A stretch of DNA of 64,000 bases from Bog-756 sp963828385. Lineage in GTDB: Bacteria; Actinomycetota; Acidimicrobiia; Acidimicrobiales; RAAP-2. Positions within the stretch are counted from its first letter, which is position 1, and the number at the start of each line of letters is the position of its first letter. Below the pieces are notes generated by a model. That model was not told the DNA's origin. It did no database searches and saw nothing but the letters and a program-made list of their open reading frames with translations. Position numbers and translations under genes: made by a program. Positions 63,264 through 64,000 of the stretch are shown here, piece after piece. The DNA lies in contig CAWHEF010000002.1 of the NCBI GenBank assembly GCA_963828385.1, positions 496,001 through 560,000 of the forward strand, read 5' to 3'.

Positions 63264-64000
63264 ATGACCACCACTGCACCGCAACCGACCGAGGACAGGA
63301 CCCTGACGCCGGGCCGGGTGGTGGCCATCGCCGGACCGGTCATCGACGTCGAGTTCCCGCCTCACGCCCTGCCCGAGATCAACGGGGCGGTCGAGGTCGA
63401 CACCGAGCTCGAGGGCAACAAGGAGGTCATCACGGCCGAGGTCGCCCAGCAGATCGGGGACGGACGGGTGCGCTGCATCTGCCTCCGGGCCACCGACGGC
63501 CTCACCCGCGGCGCCGAAGTACGGAACCTCGGACGGGGGCTTTCGGTCCCCGTGGGCGACGCCGTGCTCGGCCACGTGTTCAACGTGCTGGGCCAGCCCC
63601 TCGACACCGACTCGATCGGCGAGGTGGAGGACCACTGGGAGATCCACCGCCCGGCGCCCGCCTTCGACACCCTGGAGCCCCGGGCGGTCATGTTCGAGAC
63701 CGGTCTCAAGGTCATCGACCTCCTCGAGCCCTACGTCCAGGGCGGCAAGATCGGCCTGTTCGGCGGGGCAGGGGTGGGCAAGACCGTGCTCATCCAGGAG
63801 ATGATCAACCGGGTGGCCACCAACCACGGCGGCGTGTCCGTCTTCGCCGGCGTGGGGGAGCGCACGCGTGAGGGCACCGACCTCTGGATCGAGATGCAGG
63901 AGTCGGGTGTCATGGAGAGGGCCGCGCTCGTCTACGGCCAGATGGACGAGCCCCCGGGCGTCCGCCTCCGGGTGGCGCTGGCCGCCCTCACCATGGCCGA
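63264..64000 (+). CDS. atpD: F1Fo ATP synthase subunit beta, N-terminal part
   Basis: Catalytic subunit of F1; 245 residues are present and the gene runs off the right edge. ATG 63264 follows AAGGGAG. Seen: GRVVAIAGPVIDVEFP, the Walker A motif LFGGAGVGKTVLIQEMI and the catalytic Glu region VFAGVGERTREGTDLW. The 128-base gap after atpG is larger than elsewhere in the operon. The epsilon subunit (atpC) is expected next, outside the window. Confidence 0.96.
   Translation, partial: MTTTAPQPTEDRTLTPGRVVAIAGPVIDVEFPPHALPEINGAVEVDTELEGNKEVITAEVAQQIGDGRVRCICLRATDGLTRGAEVRNLGRGLSVPVGDAVLGHVFNVLGQPLDTDSIGEVEDHWEIHRPAPAFDTLEPRAVMFETGLKVIDLLEPYVQGGKIGLFGGAGVGKTVLIQEMINRVATNHGGVSVFAGVGERTREGTDLWIEMQESGVMERAALVYGQMDEPPGVRLRVALAALTMA

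Overview
This window is high-GC DNA with short intergenic gaps, many GTG/TTG starts and 4-base ATGA/GTGA gene overlaps. Together with an F-type ATP synthase operon of actinobacterial type and a DyP peroxidase ending in an encapsulin-loading-type tail, it suggests a free-living actinobacterium. The class Acidimicrobiia is my best guess, but that is inference. No tRNA, rRNA, CRISPR array, transposase or phage gene was seen.

Layout. 1-7985: a partial amidohydrolase, an SDR oxidoreductase and an aldehyde dehydrogenase (both frame-broken), a DyP peroxidase, a Phd/PIN toxin-antitoxin pair, cobalamin-independent methionine synthase (metE, frame-broken) and an AlkA-type DNA glycosylase. 8069-11686: an HTH/nucleotidyltransferase pair, a TTG-started MarR regulator coupled to a DUF3224 protein, an acetyltransferase and a DUF4436 membrane protein. 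11772-20856: a TetR-headed catabolic cluster of haloalkane dehalogenase-like hydrolase, sulfatase, ketoacyl synthase, acyl-CoA ligase, type-B carboxylesterase and zinc alcohol dehydrogenase. 20809-24643: a three-gene cassette of a methyltransferase and two truncated MutS-like ATPases. 24713-26537: a fluoride-response locus of two crcB genes, two DUF190 genes and a fluoride riboswitch. 26670-32339: a Tat lipoprotein phosphoesterase, a thioesterase, an orphan ParA, small exported proteins and a phytanoyl-CoA dioxygenase.

32434-47398 is an amino-acid block: ilvD, an attenuator-controlled ilvBNC operon, back-to-back serC and aspC, serA, and greA-leuC-leuD. A second phosphoesterase lies inside it. 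47511-51202 is a sugar-type ABC importer. 51331-56850 holds a beta-lactamase-fold hydrolase, a YbhN-like flippase, rpiB-glyA and a WecA/MraY-family transferase. 57052-64000 is the ATP synthase operon (AtpZ-like, atpI, B, E, F, H, A, G, D), cut off inside atpD.

Two sequence-wide patterns stand out. First, many genes that begin a transcript have a TANNNT hexamer exactly 6 (or 7) bases before the start codon and no ribosome binding site, so leaderless transcription looks common. Second, eight otherwise normal genes carry single-base frame breaks, with six in one aldehyde dehydrogenase. Because these hit housekeeping genes such as serA and metE, I read them mainly as consensus errors and not as real decay. 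Functional calls come from reading motifs by eye; no database search was run.
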